Assembly: GCA_947477565.1 (NCBI GenBank)
Contig: CANJUR010000006.1
Coordinates: forward strand, 1 to 64,000
Source: Deltaproteobacteria bacterium
GTDB lineage: Bacteria; Myxococcota_A; Polyangia; Polyangiales; Ga0077539
Length of the DNA: 64,000 bases
Direction: 5' to 3'
Below the pieces are notes generated by a model that saw only the letters and a list, made by a program, of their open reading frames with translations, was not told the DNA's origin and did no database searches. Made by a program: the position numbers and the translations under genes. This document shows positions 51,844 to 61,685 of the stretch, piece by piece; the first letter of the stretch is position 1, and each line of letters opens with the position of its first letter.

Positions 51844-53517
51844 TCAGGGTTGGCCGGCGCGCACACGGATGAGCGCGAGTTCGTGCAGGTACACTTCGAG
51901 GTTGGTGTACCCAGCGACACCGATCAAACCAGCAGAGAGGGTCGTCTCGTTGTGGTCCTGCCGGAGTGGGTTGAGTCCGTTACGGCACTCGAACGCGTCG
52001 GACATCCCATCGGCATCGCGGTCACTCGGGACGGCTGCGGGGTTGGCGACGACCTGGAGCGCGTCGTTGGCGGGGTTGATGTCAATCGAGGCGCTCAGCG
52101 GCTGGCCGGCGCGCACTGCGTTCATCAGCCGGAGGTCCATCGGGTCGCGCGGGAAGCAGCCGACGTTGGCGGTCACGTAGGTGCGAAGCTCGCTCGCGGG
52201 CGTGTACGTGACGGCTGGATACGCGAAGCGGGTCGCGCGAACCCATGAGGGTGGAGTGGTCGCCGGGGCCGTGCTCGGGAAGTCGTTGCAGCAGTAGTTG
52301 AACTGCCAGTCGCGACGGTTGGAATAGAGGTTCATCAGGTTGTCGCTGAAGAACGCCGGGGACAGGTTTCGTCGGTCGCGCAGCGAGAAGAGACCGAAGC
52401 CGTAGCCCGGCCGCGCCCAGGCGTAGTTTCCCACCAGATTGATCGCATAGTGGATCGGTGCGGTGCCTTCGTCGCCCGACGTGATGGTGTTGTTGAAGTC
52501 CACGTAGGTCCGCGGATCCCACCAGAAGTTGTTGGATAGCTCGACCTGCATGGTGCTGTTTGCCGCTGCCGCACTCTCGCGGGAAAACTCGGGCATCCGA
52601 CCGCCGATGCGGTTCCAGATGTTGTGGTGGATGGTGAGCCGATCGAGTTCATACCCCGCCGCGGGGTTCGAGTAGTTCAGCAGCATTCCACCGTAGATGA
52701 AGTGTTCACCGACGGTTTCTGCGAGCAGCACGTTTTGGATGGTGATGGTGTTGGAGAAAGAGATCTCCATCGCCTCGTCGCTGGCGTTACCGATGGAGAC
52801 GTGATCGACGATGGCGTTTCGTACGTACCGCAGCCTGATTCCATCGTCGGACATGCCCGCGGGGCGCGAGCGGATGAACCGCACGATGAGGTTGCTGACG
52901 TTGCGCGTGCTCGCCGGGCAGGACTGGTCGCAAAACGGCTGTTCCGTAGTGTGAAATCCGCGCACCGTCACTCCGCCCGGGGCGGTCTGACCGGCAATGG
53001 TCAGGTCGCCCGCGCGCACATGAATTTCCCCCGGAATCACGCCGCTGACCTTGAAGAGCACGTACCGAGGCCCGGTCTGCTGCACCGCATTGAGCAGCGA
53101 GCCTGGCCCTGACGCGTTGAGGTTGGTGACGAAGATCACCCGTCCGCCGCGGCCGCCGGTCGCGCTCGCGCCGAAGCCTTCGGCTCCGGGGAATGCACGC
53201 AACTCGCGCGGCCCGGTCGTGGTGAGGTTGATCGGCGCGCCCGCATCGACGCCGCGGAAGGCGAGGCAGGGATCAGCCGTGGTCGGAACGTCAAGCGTCG
53301 CGACCCCGCGATCGGTCGCTAAGCCCCGATCACCCGGGCGAGAAGGCGCGTCCCGCGGACCAACGTCGATGGGCGCGCCCGTGTCTGGATCGAATCCCGC
53401 GTCGAGCTTTTCCAGCCCCGGGCCGGAGTCCACGGGGGCGATCCCATCGCCGTTGTTTTCGCTAGTCCCGCCATGGCAGCTGACGACCATGACCGCGAGC
53501 AGCGCACCCGTTTTCAT
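51844..53517 (-). CDS. Pectate-lyase-like (PL1 fold) lipoprotein
   Basis: This encodes 557 residues. The ATG at 53517 has AGGA six bases upstream and opens a lipoprotein signal (MKTGALLAVMVVSCHG). A linker rich in Asp, Gly and Pro follows. The parallel beta-helix region starts with FPGAEGFGASATGGRGGRVI, then VSGVIPGEIHVRAGDLTIAG, IRLRYVRNAIVDHVSIGNAS and LDRLTIHHNIWNRIGGRMP. Such sequences are annotated as pectate lyases of polysaccharide lyase family 1, though the usual catalytic Arg and calcium-binding Asp residues cannot be placed with certainty here. The C-terminus has a calcium-type loop (SDRDADGMSDAFECRNGLN). It likely acts on plant or biofilm polysaccharides outside the cell. It converges on the VWA gene with ten bases between stops. 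Confidence 0.85.
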   Translation of the reverse strand: MKTGALLAVMVVSCHGGTSENNGDGIAPVDSGPGLEKLDAGFDPDTGAPIDVGPRDAPSRPGDRGLATDRGVATLDVPTTADPCLAFRGVDAGAPINLTTTGPRELRAFPGAEGFGASATGGRGGRVIFVTNLNASGPGSLLNAVQQTGPRYVLFKVSGVIPGEIHVRAGDLTIAGQTAPGGVTVRGFHTTEQPFCDQSCPASTRNVSNLIVRFIRSRPAGMSDDGIRLRYVRNAIVDHVSIGNASDEAMEISFSNTITIQNVLLAETVGEHFIYGGMLLNYSNPAAGYELDRLTIHHNIWNRIGGRMPEFSRESAAAANSTMQVELSNNFWWDPRTYVDFNNTITSGDEGTAPIHYAINLVGNYAWARPGYGFGLFSLRDRRNLSPAFFSDNLMNLYSNRRDWQFNYCCNDFPSTAPATTPPSWVRATRFAYPAVTYTPASELRTYVTANVGCFPRDPMDLRLMNAVRAGQPLSASIDINPANDALQVVANPAAVPSDRDADGMSDAFECRNGLNPLRQDHNETTLSAGLIGVAGYTNLEVYLHELALIRVRAGQP

Positions 53518-53618
53518 ATTTCCTGAGCCCCACATTCTGGCTTGAACTAGCAGTACTTCCGAGGGTTTGGCAACGCGCGCTGGTCGGCTCGCGGTCTCCG
53601 ATGATATCCGTGCGCGCC

Positions 53619-54599
53619 ATGCAACGCAGCGTGCTCGTGACCGGCGCCGGTGGCTTCATCGGCAGTCATCTCGTCGAGGCCCTCGTGCGTCGCGGAGACA
53701 AAGTCCGCGCGCTCGTCCGCTACAACGCCCGCAGCGATCGCGGCGCCCTCGAGCAACTCCCGCCGGACGTGATCGCGCAGGTCGAGGTGATCGCCGGTGA
53801 CCTTACCGATCCCTTCTTCACGCGCGGCCTCGTGCGGGGCTGCGACGTAGCCTTCCACCTCGCGTCGCTCATCGCGATTCCGTACTCCTACCAGTGCGCT
53901 TCGCAGGTCTTCTCCAACAACCTGCTCTCCACACTTCACGTCGCCCAGGGCTGCCTCGACGCAGGCGGCGCGCGGATGATCCACACGTCCACCAGTGAGG
54001 TGTACGGCACCGCCCAGTTCGTCCCCATCACCGAGGCGCACCCGCTCGTTGGGCAGTCGCCGTACGCCGCGAGCAAGATCGCTGCAGACCAGTGCGTCGA
54101 GAGTTTCGTGCGCTCCTTCGGGCTGCGTGCGGTGACGGTGCGGCCGTTCAACACCTACGGGCCGCGGCAGTCGACGAGGGCGGTGCTGCCGACGATCCTG
54201 ACGCAGGTGCTGGCCGGACAGACACTGCACCTCGGCAAGCTCACACCGACGCGCGACCTGGTGAACGTCGAAGACACCGTGCGTGGTTTTCTCCTGGCGG
54301 CAGAGCGCGACGAGGCTCTCGGTCAGACGGTGCAACTCGCTACCGGGCGCGAGATCTCCGTCGGCGACCTCGCCGCGCTCTGCATGCAGGTCGTCGGCAC
54401 TACCGTCGCGATCGTGAGCGCCGAGGAGCGTCTTCGGCCGGCGGCGAGCGAGGTCGAGCGGCTATTGGGTGATCCGTCGCGGGCCGCGGTGGTGCTGGGC
54501 TGGCGGGCCGAAGTTCCGTTGGAGACGGGCATCGCGCGCATGACGGCCTGGCTGCGCGACAACCTGGGGCGCTACCGGCCGGGCGAATACCAGCGCTAG
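53619..54599 (+). CDS. NAD-dependent epimerase/dehydratase (extended SDR)
   Basis: This encodes 326 residues. The Rossmann motif GAGGFIGSHLVEALV is at the N-terminus, and HLASLIAIPYSYQCASQVFS, STSEVYG and the catalytic YAASK (YAASKIAADQC) follow. The sequence resembles LegB-type UDP-sugar 4,6-dehydratases (FNTYGPRQSTRAVLPTILTQ, RDLVNVEDTVRGFL). It probably modifies nucleotide sugars for a surface glycan. No glycosyltransferase is close by. The frame is also open from an ATG at 53601. Confidence 0.9.
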   Translation: MQRSVLVTGAGGFIGSHLVEALVRRGDKVRALVRYNARSDRGALEQLPPDVIAQVEVIAGDLTDPFFTRGLVRGCDVAFHLASLIAIPYSYQCASQVFSNNLLSTLHVAQGCLDAGGARMIHTSTSEVYGTAQFVPITEAHPLVGQSPYAASKIAADQCVESFVRSFGLRAVTVRPFNTYGPRQSTRAVLPTILTQVLAGQTLHLGKLTPTRDLVNVEDTVRGFLLAAERDEALGQTVQLATGREISVGDLAALCMQVVGTTVAIVSAEERLRPAASEVERLLGDPSRAAVVLGWRAEVPLETGIARMTAWLRDNLGRYRPGEYQR

Positions 54600-54614
54600 T
54601 AATATTTCGGGAGG

Positions 54615-55955
54615 CTACCAGCCGCGTCCCGGAGGGGCACCGGTGAGGGTGGCGCAGCCATGAACGTGCTCGTTGCGGATGCCGGGCTGGGCGTCGCGGT
54701 AGCGCTGCACCATGGCGGCGTAGATGTCCGGTCGGGCGCGGGCGAGGTTGGTCAGCTCGCCGGGGTCGGCCTCGACGTCATAGAGTTCGAAGCGGCTGTC
54801 GTCGCCGTAGGCAGTGAGCTTGTACTGCCCGTGGATCAGCCCCCGGCGGCGGTCGTTGTTGCCGGTTCGCGCGAGATCTACCCAGACGTCTCGATCGGCC
54901 GGTGCACCGCCGCGAAATTCCGGTACGAGCGAGCGTCCCGTGAACTCGGGCTCCGGGGGGAGGCCGAAGAGTTCGAGGATGGTCGGTGCGAGGTCGATGT
55001 GGCTGCGGTTGGACGCGATGCGCCGCGGTGCCACGCCCGGGACGAAGAAAAACCAGGGGACCCGCACGAGTTGTTGCCAGACTTGAAAGGCATGCCGGTA
55101 GTGGCCGTGCTCGCCGAAGCTTTCGCCGTGGTCGGCGGTGATCACGATGGCGGTGCGCGCGCCGAAGGGTTGCGCGCGAATCCAGGTGACGAGGCGCTCG
55201 ATCTGCTGGTCGGCAAACGTGACTTCGCCGTCGTAGTGCTCGCGTAGTCGGCGACCATAGTTGATGCCCGGGTGCGCCTGATACTGGTCGTGCGGATCCA
55301 TGAAATGGAACCAAGCGAAGAAGCGCCCCGCAGTGTTGGCCGAGTCGGAGAGAAGCCTGATCGCGAGGTCGGCGTGCCGTTCGCCGGTGATGTCTACGTC
55401 GGTGGTCGCGTTCCAGTGGAGGTCGGGCACCATGCGCCAGGTGTCGAAGCCCTGCTCGAAGCCCGCGTGGCCGGGGCGGAAGTATCCGTGGGCCTGCGCC
55501 GCGATGGTTCGGATGCCCGCGGCCTGGAGGCGTTCGGGAAAGAAGAGCACCCGATTCGGGTACGTGCCGAAGAAGTATCCGTCGCGTCGCAACTCACTCG
55601 GGAGCCTGCCGCCGAGGAAGGCGCCGACGCTCTGCGAGGTGTACGACGAAGCCGCATACGCTCGGGTGTATGAGACGGACTCGGATTCCAGGCGCGTGAG
55701 GAAGGGTGCGATCGGTCGGGGGTAGCCCGCCCACGGCATGTCGGCACGCAGGCTGTCGATGGAAATCATCACGACGTTGAGGTCGCGCGGAATCCCGGCA
55801 GGTGCGGGTGCGACGGGGTCAGGTGCGGCCAGGGGAGGGCGCGGTGCCGCGACGGGGCGCACGGCGGGGGTCGGCCGATCCTGCGCGGCGGCGGGAGAAC
55901 TACATCCCGCCAGGAGCAGCGGTAGAAGAACAGCGTGGCAGTTGGGGCTTTTCAC
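54615..55955 (-). CDS. Sulfatase/alkaline-phosphatase superfamily lipoprotein
   Basis: This encodes 446 residues. The start is GTG (MKSPNCHAVLLPLLLAGCSS), a lipoprotein signal with lipobox. The catalytic domain has metal-binding ISIDSLRADM, AYAASSYTSQSVGAFLGG at the nucleophile site, ITADHGESFGEHG and SHIDLAPTILELFGLP. The formylglycine motif C/S-x-P-x-R is absent. Thr or Ser in SSYTSQS would be the nucleophile, as in phosphoglycerol or phosphoethanolamine transferases. So it may be a phosphotransferase or phosphonate-type hydrolase rather than a sulfatase. It is divergent from tssF. Confidence 0.85.
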   Translation of the reverse strand: MKSPNCHAVLLPLLLAGCSSPAAAQDRPTPAVRPVAAPRPPLAAPDPVAPAPAGIPRDLNVVMISIDSLRADMPWAGYPRPIAPFLTRLESESVSYTRAYAASSYTSQSVGAFLGGRLPSELRRDGYFFGTYPNRVLFFPERLQAAGIRTIAAQAHGYFRPGHAGFEQGFDTWRMVPDLHWNATTDVDITGERHADLAIRLLSDSANTAGRFFAWFHFMDPHDQYQAHPGINYGRRLREHYDGEVTFADQQIERLVTWIRAQPFGARTAIVITADHGESFGEHGHYRHAFQVWQQLVRVPWFFFVPGVAPRRIASNRSHIDLAPTILELFGLPPEPEFTGRSLVPEFRGGAPADRDVWVDLARTGNNDRRRGLIHGQYKLTAYGDDSRFELYDVEADPGELTNLARARPDIYAAMVQRYRDAQPGIRNEHVHGCATLTGAPPGRGW

Positions 55956-56084
55956 GAGCGCGAGTGGCTTAGCACGGCGAGGTGCCCGGGTGGAGCTCTC
56001 CGACAGACCTAGGGGGCGGCGTTGAAGGCGTGACGTGTTTCGCCTGAGGCTGTTAGAGTCTTGCGTCACGGGAGCAAAGAAAGC

Positions 56085-57836
56085 TTGTTCAGTAAATATT
56101 ACCAGAGCGAGTTGACCTACCTCCGTGAGCTCGGGAAGGAGTTCGGGAAGGCCTATCCGGCCGTGGCCGGGATGTTGTCCGAGCGCGGCGGAGACCCCGA
56201 CGTCGAGCGGTTGATGGAGGGCTTCGCGTTCTTGACCGCGCGCATCCGGGAGCGTCTCGACGACGACGTCCCGGAGGTCATCCACACGCTCACCGACCTC
56301 CTGCTGCCGCACTATCTCCGAACGCTACCGGCATGTTCCATCGTGGAGTTCACGCCGGTCGCGGGCGCTCTCCGCACCCGGCAGCGCGTTGCACGCAACA
56401 CCGAGCTCGCGGCCAATCCCATCGAAGGCACGATGTGTCGGTTCCGCACCACCGCGGACGTTGACCTCCTGCCGCTGCAGATCACGGACGTCATCCACGA
56501 CACGGCGCAGCCATCAATGCCGACCATCCGCGTGCAGTTTCAGACGCACGAGGCGGGGCGCGCGGCGGTGTTTCACCCTGATGGCCTGCGGCTCTACCTG
56601 CACGGGGAGTCGGCGGTCTGCACCATGGTGATGCTGTGGATGATGCAGCACCTGAGGTCGGTGTCCGTGCGAGGTCTCTCGTCCGGAGCGAAGGGCATCG
56701 AGATCGGTAGGGCTGCAGTGCGCGCGGCGGGCTTCGAAGAGCGCTGTGCGATGCTCCCGTGGCCGAAGTTTGCCCCGGGTGGTTTTCGGTTATTGCAGGA
56801 GTATTTCACGCTCCCGGCAAAGTTTAACTTCATCGATGTTCGCGGGCTCGACGCGGCGGTTTCCCGGGCCGAAGACCGCTTCGAAATCGTCTTCCAATTC
56901 GAGCGTCCGCCGCCGCTTCCGACGCGTATTTCTCGCGATCTGATGAAGCTTCATTGCGCCCCGGTGATCAATCTCTTCGCCGTGGACGCTGACCCGTTGA
57001 AGCTCGACCCCACTCAGCACGAGTACCTGTTACGCGGGAGCGAACTCGACCCGCGCCACATGGAGGTCTACTCCATTGAGAAGGTTAGCGGACTACAGGC
57101 GGGGCGCAGCGAACGTCGCGAATACAAGCCATTCTTCGACTTCATTCATGCGTCGTCGCCGGACGACACTCCCGCTTACTATCGTATCCGCCGCAGCAAC
57201 TCGCCGCTCGATGACGGCATCGACTGCTGGCTATCGGTGCAGACTCCGCGCGATGTCCCTTCTGGGGCGATCGAGGAGACTCTCTCGATCGAGTTGATGT
57301 GCACCAACCGGGGTCTGCCTTCGCAACTCAAGGTGGGCGATATCTGCATGGCTGCGCCGGGTTCGCCGCCCTTCGCGCGCTTCAAGAACATCACGCCAGT
57401 GACCGTCCCGGTGCGGCCGCCTTTTGGGCAGGCGCTGCACTGGCGGCTCATCTCGCACCTGGCGCTCAACTATCGCGCCCTCGCCGATCGGCAGTCCCTG
57501 AGGGCCATTCTCGACCTCTACAACTTCCTTGCTGCGGTCGATCGGCAGGCTGCCCGGGCCAACCGGTTGCGCATCGAAGGCATCCGGGAAGTACGTACTC
57601 GCCCCGTCGAGCGCCTCGTGAAGGGAGTCCCCGTGCGAGGGGTGGGCACGACACTCGAACTTGACGAAAGCAGCTTCTCTGGAGACGGCGACCTGTACCT
57701 GTTTGCCTCAGTGATCGATGAGGTGCTTGCGGCGCACGCGGGCATTAATACCTTCAGCGAGCTCATCGTAAAGACGCACCCCTCGCAAGCGGAGTATTCG
57801 TGGAAGGCAAAGAGCGGACAGCAGCCGATCCTCTGA
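56085..57836 (+). CDS. tssF: Type VI secretion baseplate subunit TssF
   Basis: This encodes 583 residues. The start is chosen at TTG 56085, giving MFSKYYQSELTYLRELGKEF, the usual TssF N-terminus; GGAG lies about eleven bases upstream. Other family segments are GYP-like AYPAVAGMLSERGGDPDVER, LTARIRERLDDDVPEVIHTL and LTDLLLPHYLRTLPACSIVEF near residue 60-90. Near the end is SFSGDGDLYLFASVIDEVLA. TssF pairs with TssG and TssE/TssK in the T6SS baseplate wedge, from which the contractile sheath grows. Length matches the family. It overlaps tssG by 37 bases. The other T6SS genes are not in the window. Confidence 0.94.
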   Translation: MFSKYYQSELTYLRELGKEFGKAYPAVAGMLSERGGDPDVERLMEGFAFLTARIRERLDDDVPEVIHTLTDLLLPHYLRTLPACSIVEFTPVAGALRTRQRVARNTELAANPIEGTMCRFRTTADVDLLPLQITDVIHDTAQPSMPTIRVQFQTHEAGRAAVFHPDGLRLYLHGESAVCTMVMLWMMQHLRSVSVRGLSSGAKGIEIGRAAVRAAGFEERCAMLPWPKFAPGGFRLLQEYFTLPAKFNFIDVRGLDAAVSRAEDRFEIVFQFERPPPLPTRISRDLMKLHCAPVINLFAVDADPLKLDPTQHEYLLRGSELDPRHMEVYSIEKVSGLQAGRSERREYKPFFDFIHASSPDDTPAYYRIRRSNSPLDDGIDCWLSVQTPRDVPSGAIEETLSIELMCTNRGLPSQLKVGDICMAAPGSPPFARFKNITPVTVPVRPPFGQALHWRLISHLALNYRALADRQSLRAILDLYNFLAAVDRQAARANRLRIEGIREVRTRPVERLVKGVPVRGVGTTLELDESSFSGDGDLYLFASVIDEVLAAHAGINTFSELIVKTHPSQAEYSWKAKSGQQPIL

Positions 57837-58957
57837 CGGCGCTGGTCGGACTCCTTCTCGGCCAGCCGCGCCGGGTGGGTTTCTACCGTGCTGTCGAGCT
57901 CCTTGAGCGCGCCACCAATGGGCCGCGCATCGGGGACTATGGTCCGGTAAACGAGGAGTCGATCCGGTTTCGGCACGACCCTTCGCTCTCGTTTGCAACC
58001 AGCGATATCTCGAACATCAAGGCTCGACCGCGGCGCGCCGGGGAGACCGGTGACGGCCCGGACGAGCCGGTGTACGAAATCACGACTACGTTTCTCGGTC
58101 TCACCGGGACGGTCTCCCCTCTCCCGACGTACATCGCCGAAGAGGTGCTCCACGAGGACCAGGATCGCCCGGCGCAGCGTGAGTTTCTCGACGTCTTCCA
58201 CCACCGAATCATCTCACTCTTCTATCGAGCGCACGCGCGCTATTCATTCTCTGCGGACTACCTGAGTGGATCGAACGATCCGTGGTCGCGTCGCTCCCTG
58301 GCGTTGGCCGGTATCGACACCTTCGATGGCGCACCGCCTCCGGTAAACCTGTCGCTCGGTCGGTTGCTTCGGCTGGCACCGCTGCTCGCGACTCGCGCCC
58401 GAACCGCGCAGGGGCTGGTCGCGGCGGTGTCCGACGTGATGGAGGAAGTGCTCATTGGCGCGCCGGTTTCAATTGAACAATTCGTCGGGCGGTGGGTTAC
58501 CATTGAAGATCGGCAGTTGCTTCGCCTGGGCGTGGCCAACACCACGCTGGGCGTCGATGCGACCGTCGGACGACGGGTGTTCGACCGCGGGGGGAAGTTT
58601 CGACTCGTGTTGGGACCCCTCAAGCGGAAGGCATTTCAGCGCTTCCTTCCTGGCGGTGACGGCCTCGCGCAAATCAAGGAGCTCGTGACCTTCTATGTGC
58701 GCGACCCCCTGGAATTCGACCTCGAACTCATCCTTGCACCCGGCGAGACACCGTCGCTTCGGCTGTCGGGCTCGCCCGCGGACGGTTCGCGGCTCGGCCT
58801 GGACTCCTGGGTCACTGTCGGGGCTGACCGCGAGACGCGGGTGATTGTTCCTGTTCCTGTTGGCAATGAAATCTCTGGGGAGCGTGGTGCGGCCCCGGCG
58901 AACGATGACTCCGCTTCAAAGGCCCTGGAGGGCCCCACTCATGGCATTGCTCGTTGA
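57800..58957 (+). CDS. tssG: Type VI secretion baseplate subunit TssG
   Basis: This 385-residue protein has the TssG pattern GFYRAVELLERATNGPRIGD, VNEESIRFRHDPSLSFATSD and LPTYIAEEVLHEDQDRPAQR near residues 95-115. FLDVFHHRIISLFYRAHARY comes just after. It has a long C-terminal part with the GRWVTIEDRQLLRLG and LPGGDGLAQIKELVTFYV segments. TssG joins TssF in the baseplate wedge. It starts with GTG inside tssF and runs past the usual 330-360 residues with a low-complexity C-terminus (ISGERGAAPANDDSASKALE). The tssH start lies inside its last 17 bases. Confidence 0.92.
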   Translation: MEGKERTAADPLTALVGLLLGQPRRVGFYRAVELLERATNGPRIGDYGPVNEESIRFRHDPSLSFATSDISNIKARPRRAGETGDGPDEPVYEITTTFLGLTGTVSPLPTYIAEEVLHEDQDRPAQREFLDVFHHRIISLFYRAHARYSFSADYLSGSNDPWSRRSLALAGIDTFDGAPPPVNLSLGRLLRLAPLLATRARTAQGLVAAVSDVMEEVLIGAPVSIEQFVGRWVTIEDRQLLRLGVANTTLGVDATVGRRVFDRGGKFRLVLGPLKRKAFQRFLPGGDGLAQIKELVTFYVRDPLEFDLELILAPGETPSLRLSGSPADGSRLGLDSWVTVGADRETRVIVPVPVGNEISGERGAAPANDDSASKALEGPTHGIAR

Positions 58958-61682
58958 GCCCAAGACCCTTGTTCGCAGATTGACTCCCACCGCCACGCGG
59001 GCCCTTGAGGCCAGCGTAGCCCGTGCCGCCAACTCGCGCGCCTATGAGATTACCGTCGAACACCTGCTTCTTGAGCTGGTTTCGCCGGCGGACGGTGACG
59101 CGGCGGGCATTCTTCATCAATTCGACCAGGATCGGGTGCGGCTGGTAGGGCGACTCGAGAAGGTCATCAGTGGTCTTCGCGTCGGTAACGGCGGCAAGCC
59201 CACCTTCTCGGCTTCGTTGTTTCAATGGATGGAAGATGCGTGGACGGTCTCTTCATTGGAGACCGACTCGACCCGACTGCGCAGCGGAGCGCTTCTTCTT
59301 CAGTTTATTGCAAACCCCGGTCGGTACAGCGCTGAGACGCTGCCTGAACTTGAGAGCATCCCGCGCGACCAACTGCGCAAGGAGCTTGCGGACATCATCG
59401 TAGGCTCCAAGGAGTCCGCCGAGGTCGGGGTCGCGGGCCCCGGTGGTGCGACCGCGAGCGCAGGCGCAGGCGCCCCTGCGATGGCAGGCGGCGCGGCTCC
59501 CGGAACCTCCGAGAATCTCGCTCGATTCTGCGAGAACCTGACGCAAAAGGCGCGGGACGGGAAGATCGATCCGATTTTCGGTCGGCACACGGAGATTCGC
59601 CAGTTGGTGGATATCCTTTCGCGCCGCCGAAAGAACAACCCGATCATCGTGGGCGAGCCGGGCACGGGAAAGACGGCGCTCGTCGAGGGACTTGCGATCG
59701 AAATCATCCAGGGACTCGTGCCGGACGGTCTCAAGAACGTCGAGTTGCTCTCCCTTGATCTTGGCGCTCTTCAGGCAGGCGCTGGTGTCAAGGGTGAGTT
59801 TGAGAGTCGATTGAAAAATGTCATCAATGAAGTGAAGTCTTCAGCGAAGCCGATCATTCTATTCATTGATGAGGCTCACACCATCATTGGGGCGGGCGGC
59901 GCCCAGGGTGGGAGCGACGCGGCCAATCTGTTGAAGCCGGCGCTCGCTCGCGGAGAGTTGCGCACCATCGCGGCCACGACCTGGTCGGAGTACAAAAAGT
60001 ACTTTGAAAAAGACGCTGCCCTCGCGCGGCGCTTTCAGCCCGTCGCCGTCGATGAGCCCTCGGAAGAAAACGCCGTTCAGATGATTCGCGGCCTCCGCCC
60101 GGTCTTCGAGAAGGCCCATAATATTGCCATTCGCGATGAGGCCATCGTCGCCGCGGTGAAGCTCTCGCATCGGTACATCTCCGGTCGGCAACTGCCGGAC
60201 AAGGCTGTCGATCTGCTCGATACCGCGACCGCGCGAGTGAAGATCAACCTCGATGCGAAGCCCGAAGAACTAGTCGATCTTGAGGTCGCGCTCGCCTCGC
60301 AGAACCGCGAGCGAGAGGCACTCGAACGCGATCGTGCGTCGGGCTTCCCGATCGACGAGGAGTCGTACGAGGCGTTGGTGAAGCGGCTCGCGACAACCGA
60401 GGCGAAGCGGCTCGATACGCACGAACGCTGGCTCAAGGAGCGCGACGCCGTGCGGATCGTGCGCGATGCGCGTCAGGCTGTCCTTGCGGCGAAGCCGGGA
60501 GAGGACACCACGGAGGCGCGAGCGAGGCTCGACGAGGCCGTAGCCGCCCACGATAAGGTGAAGAGCAAGCCGCCGCTGGTGCACTCCGACGTGGATGTCG
60601 ATATCGTGGCCAAGATCGTCGGCAACTGGACCGGCATCCCTGTCGGCAAGATGCAGAAGGACGACATCTCTACGCTGCTGTCGCTCGAAGACAAGCTTCG
60701 GGAGCGTGTACGCGGGCAGGACCATGCGATGAGCGTCGTTGCGGAGACGATTCGCATTTCACAGGCGGGAATCAACAATCCCAACATGCCAGTGGGCGTG
60801 CTGCTCTTCGTCGGCCCCTCCGGTGTCGGCAAGACCGAGACGGCCATCGCCCTCGCGGAGGCGATGTACGGCGGCGAGCGCTTCATGACAGTGATCAACA
60901 TGAGCGAGTTTCAGGAGAAGCACTCGGTCTCCCGGCTTATCGGCTCGCCGCCGGGCTATGTCGGCTATGGCGAGGGCGGAGTGCTCACGGAGGCCGTGCG
61001 ACAGCGCCCCTACTCTGTGGTGCTCCTCGACGAGTGCGAGAAGGCTGACCTTGAGGTCATGAACCTGTTCTATCAGGTGTTTGACAAGGGCTCGCTGTCG
61101 GACAGCGAGGGTCGGCACATCAACTTCCGAAATACGATCATCATCCTGACGAGCAACCTCGCCACCGACGCGATCATGAAGATCTACGATCGCGAGGAGC
61201 CGCCGTCCGTCGAGGATGTGGTCAACGAGATTCGGCCGATTCTGAGCAAGCACTTCAAGCCCGCTCTGTTGGCGCGCATGTCGGTGATTCCGTACTCCCC
61301 GATTTCCCGGTCGATTCTGCGGGAGATCACGGAGATGCGACTCAGTGGCCTCGCCAAGCGGTTGTTCACGAGCCACCGTATCGAGACGAAGTACGACTCC
61401 GAGATGGTCGATGAGATCACCCGGCGTTGCACCGAGGCCGAGACCGGCGCCCGCAACGTCGAGCACATCCTTCGGGGCTCTCTCATTCCCGCGGTGTCGC
61501 GTGTACTTCTTGAGCGGATGTCGCAGGGCCCGCTGCCCCGCAAGCTCAACATCGGACTCTCGCCGACTGGCAACTGGCGTATCGAGTTTGATGACAACTC
61601 TGGTCACGCGCCCGCCACCGCGGATGAGCCCGACGACGCGGGCGGGGCCGGGCGAGCGACAGAGCACTTCAAGGACGCATGA
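58941..61682 (+). CDS. tssH: Type VI secretion ATPase TssH (ClpV)
   Basis: This 913-residue AAA+ disaggregase recycles the contracted VipA/B (TssB/C) sheath. The N-terminal domain ([32 protein letters not shown]) is followed by an Ala/Gly linker (residues 160-195). NBD1 has Walker [14 protein letters not shown], Walker [11 protein letters not shown] and LARRFQPV. After a coiled-coil region, NBD2 has [20 protein letters not shown], the [13 protein letters not shown] pore loop and [21 protein letters not shown]. The order is typical of ClpV and differs from ClpB by the linker and N-domain. The ATG overlaps the tssG end. Confidence 0.94.
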   Translation: MALLVEPKTLVRRLTPTATRALEASVARAANSRAYEITVEHLLLELVSPADGDAAGILHQFDQDRVRLVGRLEKVISGLRVGNGGKPTFSASLFQWMEDAWTVSSLETDSTRLRSGALLLQFIANPGRYSAETLPELESIPRDQLRKELADIIVGSKESAEVGVAGPGGATASAGAGAPAMAGGAAPGTSENLARFCENLTQKARDGKIDPIFGRHTEIRQLVDILSRRRKNNPIIVGEPGTGKTALVEGLAIEIIQGLVPDGLKNVELLSLDLGALQAGAGVKGEFESRLKNVINEVKSSAKPIILFIDEAHTIIGAGGAQGGSDAANLLKPALARGELRTIAATTWSEYKKYFEKDAALARRFQPVAVDEPSEENAVQMIRGLRPVFEKAHNIAIRDEAIVAAVKLSHRYISGRQLPDKAVDLLDTATARVKINLDAKPEELVDLEVALASQNREREALERDRASGFPIDEESYEALVKRLATTEAKRLDTHERWLKERDAVRIVRDARQAVLAAKPGEDTTEARARLDEAVAAHDKVKSKPPLVHSDVDVDIVAKIVGNWTGIPVGKMQKDDISTLLSLEDKLRERVRGQDHAMSVVAETIRISQAGINNPNMPVGVLLFVGPSGVGKTETAIALAEAMYGGERFMTVINMSEFQEKHSVSRLIGSPPGYVGYGEGGVLTEAVRQRPYSVVLLDECEKADLEVMNLFYQVFDKGSLSDSEGRHINFRNTIIILTSNLATDAIMKIYDREEPPSVEDVVNEIRPILSKHFKPALLARMSVIPYSPISRSILREITEMRLSGLAKRLFTSHRIETKYDSEMVDEITRRCTEAETGARNVEHILRGSLIPAVSRVLLERMSQGPLPRKLNIGLSPTGNWRIEFDDNSGHAPATADEPDDAGGAGRATEHFKDA

Positions 61683-61685
61683 CCG

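Noticed and set aside
56085-61682. A complete type VI secretion locus
   Set aside because: Only tssF, tssG and tssH are present; sheath, tube, spike and membrane-complex genes are missing from the window.
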